Source of the DNA: Caballeronia sp. M1242
Lineage (GTDB): Bacteria > Pseudomonadota > Gammaproteobacteria > Burkholderiales > Burkholderiaceae
Direction: 5' to 3'
Assembly (NCBI RefSeq): GCF_017220215.1
Contig: NZ_CP071129.1
Span: 558,001-622,000 of the forward strand
DNA length: 64,000 nucleotides
Shown: piece by piece, positions 57,125-64,000 of the stretch
Layout: each line of letters opens with the position of its first letter
Position numbering within the stretch: position 1 is the stretch's first letter
The notes under the pieces: model-generated
What the model was told of the DNA's origin: nothing
What the model saw: the letters and a program-made list of their open reading frames with translations, nothing else
Database searches by the model: none
Position numbers and translations under genes: made by a program

Positions 57125-58294
57125 TCACTGGCTTAGATACGTGAACGCCCCGTTGCGGACGATGCCCATGACGCTCGCGCGCTGATCCAGTCCGACGTGG
57201 TCGCTGGCGCTCGTATTGACGACGCCGTTCGGCACCACCAGCTCATGCGCGTGCTCCAGTTCCGAGCGCAGCGCGACGCGAAATTCCTTCGTTCCCGGCT
57301 TGCCCGCCTTCAGCGCGCGCGTCGCCGCGTCCTGCAAGCGCGGATACACGCCCGCCGCGTCGCCGGCGAACTGCGTCACCGTGCCCTTGCCGTACTTGTC
57401 CTCGTAAGCATCGACGAATGCGAGCGCGGCCTTCTTCGACGGATGATCGGCCGGCAGCGTGCGCGCGACGACCACCGGCTGCGTCGGAAAGAGCGTGCCT
57501 TCGACGTCCTTGCCGCCGAGCTTGATGAACTCCGGCGTCGCGATGCCGTGCGTCTGATAGATCGCGCCCTTGTAGCCGCGCTCGACGAGCGTGCGCTGCG
57601 GAAGCACGGTCGGCGTGCCCGCGCCCGCGATCAAGACGGCGTCGGGCTTTGCGGCCATCAGCTTCAGAATCTGGCCGGTGACGCTCGCGTCCGTCCGGTT
57701 GAAGCGTTCGGTCGCGACTATCTTGATGTGGCGAAGATCCGCGAACTTCGTGAATTCGGAGAGCCAGCTATCGCCGTAGCTGTCCGCGAAACCGATGAAG
57801 CCGACCGTCTTCACGCCGTGGTTGGACATGTAGCGCGTCATCACGTCGGCCATCGCGCGGTCGGTCTGCGCCATCTTGAACGCCCAGACCTTCTTGCCTT
57901 CCTGCGGTTCGACCACCGACGCCGAGCCGATCAGCGTAATCATCGGCGTCTGATATTCCGCGACCGGATCGAGCGCCGCGAGCGCGGCCGGCGTGATGTT
58001 CGGCCCGACGATCACGTCCACCTTGTCCTCGGTGATCAGCTTGCGGATATTGCGCACTGCCGCGCCGGGGTCCGAGCCGTCGTCGAGAATGATGTACTGC
58101 GCGTCCTGTCCCGCGATGGTCTTCGGCCACATCAGCATCGCGTTCTTGCTCGTGATGCCGATGGCGGCGGCAGGTCCCGTGCTCGACAAGTCCACGCCTA
58201 CCTTGATCTGCGCGTGCGCGGCGGCGGGCAACACGGACAGCACAGCCAGCGCGGCGCCGGCGAAGAGCCGGCGCGTGAATTTCGACAACGTCAT
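57125..58294 (-). CDS. ABC transporter substrate-binding protein (Periplas_BP_6), orphan
   Basis: 389 residues. Signal peptide MTLSKFTRRLFAGAALAVLS ... AHAQ, then the Leu/Ile/Val-binding-protein family fold: VGVDLSSTGPAAAIGITSKN, VDVIVGPNITPAALAAL and VGFIGFADSYGDSWLSEF. No permease or ATPase genes are adjacent. It is 61 bases downstream of cysB on the same strand, so it may share a transcript with that regulator. A link to sulfur-compound uptake is only a guess from position. Confidence 0.9.
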   Translation of the reverse strand: MTLSKFTRRLFAGAALAVLSVLPAAAHAQIKVGVDLSSTGPAAAIGITSKNAMLMWPKTIAGQDAQYIILDDGSDPGAAVRNIRKLITEDKVDVIVGPNITPAALAALDPVAEYQTPMITLIGSASVVEPQEGKKVWAFKMAQTDRAMADVMTRYMSNHGVKTVGFIGFADSYGDSWLSEFTKFADLRHIKIVATERFNRTDASVTGQILKLMAAKPDAVLIAGAGTPTVLPQRTLVERGYKGAIYQTHGIATPEFIKLGGKDVEGTLFPTQPVVVARTLPADHPSKKAALAFVDAYEDKYGKGTVTQFAGDAAGVYPRLQDAATRALKAGKPGTKEFRVALRSELEHAHELVVPNGVVNTSASDHVGLDQRASVMGIVRNGAFTYLSQ

Positions 58295-58355
58295 CGGAAA
58301 GCTCTCCAGGGAAGTTCGTGTTTTTGTGATCGGCGTTGCGCCGTCGCCTTCAGAG

Positions 58356-59297
58356 TCAGAGTTCGTAGCTTTCGTGCTCGCCGGAGAGCGCCTGCTCGAT
58401 CAGCTTCCGGTTCATCGACGGCGAAAGCAGCTCGACGAGCGTATACACATAGCTGCGCAGATAAGCGCCTTGCTTGAGCGCGAGCCGCGTGACGTTCGTG
58501 CCGAACAGATGCCCGACCGGCATCGCGCGCAAATGGCGGTCGCGCTCGGGATTGAACGCGATATCCGCCATGATCCCGACGCCGAGCCCCAGTTCGACGT
58601 AAGTCTTGATGACGTCCGCGTCGATGGCTTCGAGCACGATATCCGGCGTCAGATTGCGCAGCTGAAACGCGTGGTTGATCTTCGTGCGCCCGGCGAACGC
58701 CGCTTCGTACGTGATGAGCGGGTACTGCACGAGATCGTCGAGCGTGAGAAGCTTGCGTTCGAGGAGCGGATGCTCGGGCAGCATGACCGCCAGATGCTGC
58801 CACTGGAAGCAGGGCAGCGACACCAGTTCCTTATAGTTGGCGATGGCTTCGGTGGCAATGGCGATGTCCGCCTGATCGTGAATGACCATCTCGGCGACCT
58901 GCGTCGGGCTGCCTTGCAGGATGGACAGATGCACTTTCGGGAAGCGTTTCTTGAATTCCGCGATGGCCGACGGCAGCGAGTAGCGCGCCTGCGTGTGGGT
59001 CGCGGCGATCACGAGATTGCCCTGATCCTGCGCCGCGTAATCCTTGCCGACGCGCTTCAGGCTTTCCACTTCCTGCAGGATTTTCTCGACGGAAGCGAGA
59101 ATGATGCGCCCCGGCTCCGTCAGCGACCGGACGCGCTTGCCGTGCCGCGTGAAGATCTCGACGCCCAGCTCGTCTTCCAGCTCGATGATCGCCTTCGACA
59201 CGCCCGGCTGCGATGTATACAGCGCCTTCGCGGCTTCGGTCAGGTTGAAGTTCTGCCGCACGGCCTCGCGCACGAAGCGGAACTGATGCAGATTCAT
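58356..59297 (-). CDS. cysB: LysR-type regulator CysB
   Basis: 313 residues. An N-terminal winged helix (MNLHQFRFVREAVRQNFNLT, AKALYTSQPGVSKAIIELE) is followed by a LysR ligand domain. MNLHQFRFVREA and TRHGKRVRSLTEPG are characteristic of the CysB/Cbl group, which uses N-acetylserine/O-acetylserine and sulfate or thiosulfate as signals. It is divergent from cysI, the arrangement expected for the activator of the sulfate assimilation genes. CysB versus Cbl cannot be fully separated by eye. Confidence 0.93.
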   Translation of the reverse strand: MNLHQFRFVREAVRQNFNLTEAAKALYTSQPGVSKAIIELEDELGVEIFTRHGKRVRSLTEPGRIILASVEKILQEVESLKRVGKDYAAQDQGNLVIAATHTQARYSLPSAIAEFKKRFPKVHLSILQGSPTQVAEMVIHDQADIAIATEAIANYKELVSLPCFQWQHLAVMLPEHPLLERKLLTLDDLVQYPLITYEAAFAGRTKINHAFQLRNLTPDIVLEAIDADVIKTYVELGLGVGIMADIAFNPERDRHLRAMPVGHLFGTNVTRLALKQGAYLRSYVYTLVELLSPSMNRKLIEQALSGEHESYEL

Positions 59298-59336
59298 TTA
59301 TAACCCACGCGCATATCAAAGTAATTTTTCAGTCGT

Positions 59337-59364
59337 TTGCAACATATAGCAGGTTTATTACTAT
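59337..59364 (+). promoter_or_regulatory. cysI operon promoter candidate
   Basis: -35 TTGCAA (59337-59342), 16-base spacer, -10 TACTAT (59359-59364), in the AT-rich part of the cysB/cysI divergent region. CysB sites would be expected just upstream, but no dyad was assigned. Confidence 0.5.
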
Positions 59365-59412
59365 CAGTCCAATTTTTCCAATATCCATAGCTGTTTTCGT
59401 CATTAGCAAATG

Positions 59413-59431
59413 AGCGTTCCGTCTGAACGCT
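59413..59431 (+). other. Hairpin in the cysI leader
   Basis: Perfect inverted repeat agcgttc / gaacgct with a 5-base loop, about 85 bases before cysI and downstream of the promoter candidate, so it would be part of the leader RNA. Confidence 0.45.
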
Positions 59432-59514
59432 GTGCGCGCCGGCGAATCAATGGATATCTGACGCGCGGCGCAACCTAGGGCGCCGGCGGCTAAACAAAAA
59501 CTTGGGGCCCCCGA

Positions 59515-61191
59515 ATGTACCAATACGATCAGATCGACCAGCGAATCGTTGACGAACGAGTCGCGCAGTACGCCGATCAGGTTCGCCGGCGTCTGTCGGG
59601 CGAGTTGAGCGAGGAAGAATTCCGTCCGCTGCGGCTGCAAAACGGCCTGTACATGCAGCGCCACGCATACATGCACCGCATCGCGATTCCGTACGGCAAC
59701 CTGCGCAGCGACCAGTTGCGCATGCTCGCGACCATCGCGCGGGAGCACGACCGCGGCTACGGCCACTTCTCCACGCGCACCAACATCCAGTTCAACTGGA
59801 TCGAGCTGGAAGAAACGCCGGAAATCCTCCGCAAGCTGGCATCGGTGCAGATGCACGCGATCCAGACGTCGGGCAACTGCATCCGCAACATCACGGCGGA
59901 CCAGTTCGCGGGCGTGGCGCCGGACGAAACCGTCGATCCGCGTCCGTGGGCCGAAATCATGCGCCAGTGGTCCACGTTCCACCCGGAATTCGCGTGGCTG
60001 CCGCGCAAGTTCAAGATCGCCGTCTGCGGCTCGGCTGAAGACCGCGCGGCCGTGCAGATTCACGATCTCGGCGTTTATCTGAAGAAGAACGCGCAGGGCG
60101 AAGTCGTCGCGAGCATTCTCGCGGGCGGCGGGCTCGGCCGCACGCCGATCATCGGCGCGGTCATCAAGGAAGACCTGCCGTGGCAGCATCTGCTGACGTA
60201 CTGCGAAGCCGTGCTGCGCGTGTACAACCGCTACGGCCGCCGCGACAACATGTACAAGGCGCGCATCAAGATTCTCGTGAAGGCGCTGTCGCCCGAGAAG
60301 TTCGCGAAGCAGGTGGAAGAAGAGTGGGCGCATCTGAAGGATGGTCCCTCGACGCTCACGCAGGACGAAGTGGACCGCGTGTCGAAGTTCTTCGCGCCGC
60401 CCATCTATGAAAAGCTGTCCGACACGGACGCCTCGTATGAGAAGCATCTGATCGAAAGCAAGCCGTTCGCGCGCTGGGTCGAGCGCAACGTGCGCCCGCA
60501 CAAGATTGCCGGCTACGCGGCGGTCACGCTGTCGCTGAAGCCGACGGGCGTTGCGCCCGGCGATGCCACCGACAAACAGATGGACGAAGTCGCCAATCTC
60601 GCCGATGAGTTCTCCTACGGCGAAATCCGCGTCTCGCACGAGCAGAACCTGATTCTCGCGAACGTGAAGAAGCGCGATCTGTACGCCGTCTGGGAGCGCG
60701 CGAAGGCGATCGGTCTCGCGGCGGCGAACATCGGCCTGCTGACGGACATCATCTCGTGCCCGGGCGGCGATTTCTGCTCGCTCGCGAATGCGAAGTCGAT
60801 TCCGATCGCGCAAGCGATTCAGGAACGCTTCGACAACGCCGACTATGTCTACGACCTCGGCGACCTGTCGATCAACATTTCGGGCTGCATGAACGCGTGC
60901 GGTCATCACCACGTCGGCAACATCGGCGTGCTGGGTGTCGATAAGGACGGCTCCGAGTGGTATCAGGTGACGCTCGGCGGCGAGCAAAGCTCGGGCGCGA
61001 CCGGCGCGCACCTCGGCAAGGTCATCGGGCCGTCGTTCTCGGCGCATGAAATGCCGGACGTCGTCTCGAGCGTGATCGACACCTTCGTCGAGAACCGCCT
61101 GGAAGGCGAGCGCTTCATCGAGACGTTCGGCCGCATCGGCATCGCGCCGTTCAAGGAGCGCGTGTACGCATCGCGCCAAGCCCACGCTTAA
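59515..61191 (+). CDS. cysI: Sulfite/nitrite reductase hemoprotein subunit (CysI)
   Basis: 558 residues. Siroheme/[4Fe-4S] enzyme with duplicated ferredoxin-like halves: GHFSTRTNIQFNWIEL, TSGNCIRNITADQFAG, ISCPGGDFCSLANAKS, and cluster motif ISGCMNACGHHHVGNIG. It reduces sulfite to sulfide with six electrons. No cysJ flavoprotein is adjacent; in this arrangement DUF934 and other donors are typical. First gene of the plus-strand cys operon. The ribosome site is weak (GGGG), masked by a short ggggcccc palindrome. Confidence 0.95.
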   Translation: MYQYDQIDQRIVDERVAQYADQVRRRLSGELSEEEFRPLRLQNGLYMQRHAYMHRIAIPYGNLRSDQLRMLATIAREHDRGYGHFSTRTNIQFNWIELEETPEILRKLASVQMHAIQTSGNCIRNITADQFAGVAPDETVDPRPWAEIMRQWSTFHPEFAWLPRKFKIAVCGSAEDRAAVQIHDLGVYLKKNAQGEVVASILAGGGLGRTPIIGAVIKEDLPWQHLLTYCEAVLRVYNRYGRRDNMYKARIKILVKALSPEKFAKQVEEEWAHLKDGPSTLTQDEVDRVSKFFAPPIYEKLSDTDASYEKHLIESKPFARWVERNVRPHKIAGYAAVTLSLKPTGVAPGDATDKQMDEVANLADEFSYGEIRVSHEQNLILANVKKRDLYAVWERAKAIGLAAANIGLLTDIISCPGGDFCSLANAKSIPIAQAIQERFDNADYVYDLGDLSINISGCMNACGHHHVGNIGVLGVDKDGSEWYQVTLGGEQSSGATGAHLGKVIGPSFSAHEMPDVVSSVIDTFVENRLEGERFIETFGRIGIAPFKERVYASRQAHA

Positions 61192-61201
61192 GGATCTGCA
61201 G

Positions 61202-61741
61202 ATGACGTTGATTATCAAAAACCGCGCGGTCGTCGAAGACGATTTCACCGTCGTGCGCGCTGCTGAAGACGGCGCGCTGCCGACAGTCGATGCGCTTCCC
61301 GCAGGCAAGGTGATCGTGCCGTTCGCGCTGTGGAAGGACGCGAAGGACGCGCTCGTGGCATCGCGCGCGAAGGAATCGATCGGTGTGTGGCTCGCGCCTG
61401 ACGACGAACCCGCCGACCTCACGCCGGATTTCGACAAGATCGCAGTAATCGCGGTCGATTTCCCGGTGTTTCGCGATGGCCGCGGCTTTTCCATCGGCCG
61501 CCTGCTGCGCGAGCGCTACAACTGGAAGGGCGAGTTGCGCGCCATTGGCGACGTGCTGCGCGATCAGGTGTTCTTCCACTACCGCTGCGGCTTCGACGCT
61601 TTTGCCGTGCGCGCGGACAAGGACATCAACGACGCGCTCAACGCGTTCAACGAATTCAGCGAGCTGTATCAGGGCGCGACCGACAATCGGGAACCGCTGT
61701 TCCGCCGCCGCGCCGCGGTGCTCGCCACGCTCGGAGCCTGA
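61202..61741 (+). CDS. DUF934 protein of the sulfite reduction operon
   Basis: 179 residues, starting MTLIIKNRAVVEDD. DUF934 landmarks: LPAGKVIVPFALWKDAKD, GVWLAPDDEP, FPVFRDGRGFSIGRLLRERY and DQVFFHYRCGFDAF. It always accompanies cysI-type genes without cysJ and is suspected to assist electron transfer or assembly of sulfite reductase; not proven. It sits between cysI and cysH with 3-10 base gaps. Confidence 0.9.
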   Translation: MTLIIKNRAVVEDDFTVVRAAEDGALPTVDALPAGKVIVPFALWKDAKDALVASRAKESIGVWLAPDDEPADLTPDFDKIAVIAVDFPVFRDGRGFSIGRLLRERYNWKGELRAIGDVLRDQVFFHYRCGFDAFAVRADKDINDALNAFNEFSELYQGATDNREPLFRRRAAVLATLGA

Positions 61742-61744
61742 GGC

Positions 61745-62476
61745 ATGACGCCAGAACTGCAAGCCAAGGTTGAACGCCTCGACGCGCTGCTCGATTCGAT
61801 CGCAGCGCGCCACGAGCGCGTCAAGCTAGCCAGCAGCCTCGCCGCCGAAGACATGGTGCTCACGCACGCCATTCTTTCGCGCAAGGTCGGCATCGGCATC
61901 TTCTCGCTGAACACGGGCCGTCTGCATGCGGAAACGCTCGGCATGATCGACCGCGTGAAGGAACGCTACGGCTACGACATCGAGCAGTTTCATCCGCAGC
62001 AAGCCGCTGTCGATGAATACGTGCGCGATCATGGTCTGAATGCGTTCTACGAGAGCATCGACCTGCGCAAGAGCTGCTGCCATATCCGCAAGGTCGAGCC
62101 GCTCAACCGCGCGCTCGCCGATGTCTCCGCGTGGGTCACGGGCCAGCGCCGCGAGCAGTCGGTGACGCGCGCCGAACTGCACGAGGAAGAGCACGACGCG
62201 CCGCGCGGCATCGCGAAGTTCAATCCGCTCGCGGACTGGACCGAAGCGGACGTGTGGGACTACCTGAAAGCCTTCGACGTGCCGGTGAACCCGCTGCATG
62301 CGCGCGGCTATCCGAGCATCGGCTGCGAGCCGTGCACGCGCGCCGTGCGCCCCGGCGAGGACAGCCGCGCGGGCCGCTGGTGGTGGGAATCGCGCGATAC
62401 GAAGGAATGCGGTCTGCACATGACCAACATCAGCAGCATCAAGATCGTCCAGGAAGCGCCGAGCTCCGCGATCTGA
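61745..62476 (+). CDS. cysH: Assimilatory adenylyl-sulfate (APS) reductase
   Basis: 243 residues. PP-loop reductase with SSLAAEDMVLTHAIL near the nucleotide site, Cys111-Cys112 (RKSCCHIRK), Cys194 and Cys197 (GCEPCTRA), and catalytic Cys222 (KECGLH). The CC...CxxC set binds a [4Fe-4S] cluster and marks APS rather than PAPS reductases. It makes sulfite from APS with thioredoxin. It therefore bypasses a PAPS step; no cysC-type kinase is needed for this route. Confidence 0.95.
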   Translation: MTPELQAKVERLDALLDSIAARHERVKLASSLAAEDMVLTHAILSRKVGIGIFSLNTGRLHAETLGMIDRVKERYGYDIEQFHPQQAAVDEYVRDHGLNAFYESIDLRKSCCHIRKVEPLNRALADVSAWVTGQRREQSVTRAELHEEEHDAPRGIAKFNPLADWTEADVWDYLKAFDVPVNPLHARGYPSIGCEPCTRAVRPGEDSRAGRWWWESRDTKECGLHMTNISSIKIVQEAPSSAI

Positions 62477-62556
62477 CAAGGCGCACAGACGCCGCCTGAA
62501 CCCTGTTACTGAACGCGGCTTGGCGAACCATGCCGCACAAAAAAGGATCGACGAAC

Positions 62557-63519
62557 ATGAGCACCACGCTCGACCCCAACGTCACCGCCCCGATCGTCAA
62601 TCAGGCGACGCGGATGGACCACCTCGACTGGCTCGAAGCCGAGTCGATCCACATCCTGCGCGAACTCGTCGCGGAGTGCAGCAAGCCCGCGCTGCTGTTC
62701 TCGGGCGGCAAGGATTCGGTCGTCGTGCTGGCGCTCGCGTTGAAGGCGTTCGGCCTCGGCGGCAACCGCAAGACGGTGCTGCCGTTCCCGCTCGTGCATA
62801 TCGACACGGGCCACAACTTCCAGGAAGTCATCGACTTCCGCGACCGTCGCGCGGCCGAAATCGGCGCGGAACTGGTCGTCGGCCACGTCGAGGATTCGAT
62901 CAAGAAGGGCACCGTGCGCCTGCGCCGCGAGACGGATTCGCGCAACGCCGCGCAAGCGGTCACGCTGCTCGAAACTATCGAGCAATACGGCTACACGGCG
63001 ATGATCGGCGGCGCGCGCCGCGACGAAGAGAAGGCGCGCGCGAAAGAGCGCATCTTCTCGTTCCGCGACGAATTCGGCCAGTGGGACCCGAAGGCGCAGC
63101 GCCCGGAACTGTGGAGCATCTACAACGCGCGTCTGCATGCGGGCGAGCATCTGCGCGTGTTCCCGATCTCGAACTGGACCGAGCTCGACGTGTGGCAGTA
63201 CATCGCGCGCGAGAAGCTCGAACTGCCGTCCATCTACTACGCGCACGATCGCGAAATCGTGCGTCGCAACGGGCTGCTCGTGCCGGTAACGCCGCTCACG
63301 CCGGTGCGCGAAGGCGAGACGCCGGAGATCGCGCAGGTGCGTTTCCGTACCGTCGGCGATATCAGCTGCACGTGCCCGGTGGCGAGCGACGCCGACGACG
63401 TCGAGAAGATCATCGCCGAAACGGCCGTGACCGAGATTACCGAGCGTGGCGCCACGCGCATGGACGACCAAGCGTCCGAAGCCGCGATGGAACAGCGCAA
63501 GAAGCAAGGCTATTTCTAA
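62557..63519 (+). CDS. cysD: Sulfate adenylyltransferase subunit 2
   Basis: 320 residues. ATP-PPase domain with [25 protein letters not shown] and [17 protein letters not shown]. With CysN it makes APS from sulfate and ATP. The start is set at [12 protein letters not shown], preceded by AAAAGGA about 9 bases away. The C-terminus EQRKKQGYF is the family norm. Confidence 0.96.
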   Translation: MSTTLDPNVTAPIVNQATRMDHLDWLEAESIHILRELVAECSKPALLFSGGKDSVVVLALALKAFGLGGNRKTVLPFPLVHIDTGHNFQEVIDFRDRRAAEIGAELVVGHVEDSIKKGTVRLRRETDSRNAAQAVTLLETIEQYGYTAMIGGARRDEEKARAKERIFSFRDEFGQWDPKAQRPELWSIYNARLHAGEHLRVFPISNWTELDVWQYIAREKLELPSIYYAHDREIVRRNGLLVPVTPLTPVREGETPEIAQVRFRTVGDISCTCPVASDADDVEKIIAETAVTEITERGATRMDDQASEAAMEQRKKQGYF

Positions 63520-63547
63520 GCATCACGCTCCGAGGAACCAACGAATC

Positions 63548-64000
63548 ATGAGCATCTATCAAGCGGAAGACCTGGGCGTGTTGCGCTTCATCACGGCGGG
63601 CAGCGTCGACGACGGCAAGAGCACGTTGATCGGCCGCCTGCTGTACGACAGCAAGGCGGTTCTCTCGGACCAGTTGTCGGCCATCTCGCGCGCGAAAAAC
63701 AAGCGCACCGTCGGCGATGAAATCGACCTGTCGCTGTTGACCGACGGTCTCGAAGCCGAGCGCGAGCAGGGCATCACCATCGACGTCGCGTATCGCTACT
63801 TCGCGACCGCCAAGCGCAAGTTCATCATCGCGGACACGCCGGGCCACGAGCAATACACGCGCAACATGGTGACGGGCGCATCGACGGCGCACGCCGCGAT
63901 CATTCTCGTCGACGCGACGCGCGTCACGTTCGAAAACGGCGAAGCGCAACTGCTGCCGCAGACCAAGCGCCACAGCGCCATCGTGAAGCTGCTGGGCTTG
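63548..64000 (+). CDS. cysN: Sulfate adenylyltransferase subunit 1, 5' part (truncated by window)
   Basis: The first 151 codons only. GTPase domain: GSVDDGKST at residues 18-26 (G1), [15 protein letters not shown] (switch I) and [13 protein letters not shown] (G3). It couples GTP hydrolysis to APS formation by CysD. Starts 28 bases after cysD; continues beyond base 64000, so possible fusion to CysC cannot be judged. Confidence 0.95.
   Translation, partial: MSIYQAEDLGVLRFITAGSVDDGKSTLIGRLLYDSKAVLSDQLSAISRAKNKRTVGDEIDLSLLTDGLEAEREQGITIDVAYRYFATAKRKFIIADTPGHEQYTRNMVTGASTAHAAIILVDATRVTFENGEAQLLPQTKRHSAIVKLLGL

Overview
The window is a GC-rich chromosomal segment of a beta-proteobacterium. It is most likely from Burkholderiaceae (Burkholderia, Paraburkholderia or Caballeronia). 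That placement rests on GC-rich codon use, the clpS-clpA, icd and csp arrangement, the rpmB-rpmG, radC, fkpB, ispH block, the cysB / cysI-DUF934-cysH-cysD-cysN assimilatory sulfate cluster, and a dispersed-looking repeat of a type I associate with this family. This comes from gene content and sequence style, not a database search.

Layout. 1-8.2 kb: 3' end of an AspT-type transporter, an aldo/keto reductase broken by one in-frame stop, a small secreted Rap1a/Tai-like protein, and a complete peptide-type ABC importer on the minus strand (binding protein, two permeases, one fused double ATPase). 8.3-15 kb: cupin protein, a stand-alone elongation factor G with tandem hairpins in its leader, secreted DUF192 protein, small His/Lys-rich secreted protein, RluE-type pseudouridine synthase, icd and a cold-shock protein. 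15.5-28.9 kb: housekeeping genes clpS-clpA, dut, a flavin monooxygenase, coaBC, lspA, ileS, ribF, purN, an RsmB-type methyltransferase and an MscS channel. 29-37.4 kb: desaturase, NAD synthesis (nadA-nadC facing nadB), ribosomal proteins L33 and L28, radC, fkpB and ispH. 37.7-42.8 kb: complete branched-chain amino acid ABC transporter (livK-H-M-G-F). 42.8-43.6 kb: a gene-free 0.8 kb block holding a large inverted repeat plus direct repeats. 43.6-51.5 kb: GNAT acetyltransferase, argD-like aminotransferase, iron-sulfur flavoprotein reductase, an epimerase-like protein, a tiny membrane protein, an RsuA-type pseudouridine synthase and a zinc-ribbon membrane protein. The last two are each followed by a degenerate tandem-repeat array. 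51.5-57.06 kb: sparse accessory stretch with DUF1254/DUF1214 protein, MetA-type outer-membrane protein and glycine-zipper protein, ending at tRNA-Leu(CAA). 57.1-64 kb: orphan periplasmic binding protein, cysB, and the divergent cysI-DUF934-cysH-cysD-cysN operon, which runs off the window.

Functional links. The cys genes form one pathway from sulfate activation (CysDN) through APS reduction (CysH) to sulfite reduction (CysI), with the regulator CysB divergent. nadA, nadB and nadC together make nicotinate mononucleotide from aspartate. The liv genes form one transporter. ClpS feeds N-degron substrates to ClpA.

I did not find a phage, CRISPR array, secretion system or obvious new defence system. 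The least ordinary features are non-coding. They are the roughly 580 bp inverted repeat at 42.9-43.5 kb, and two tandem arrays (about 138 bp and 86 bp periods) downstream of adjacent genes at 48.0-49.9 kb, the first clearly derived from the 3' end of the neighbouring coding sequence.
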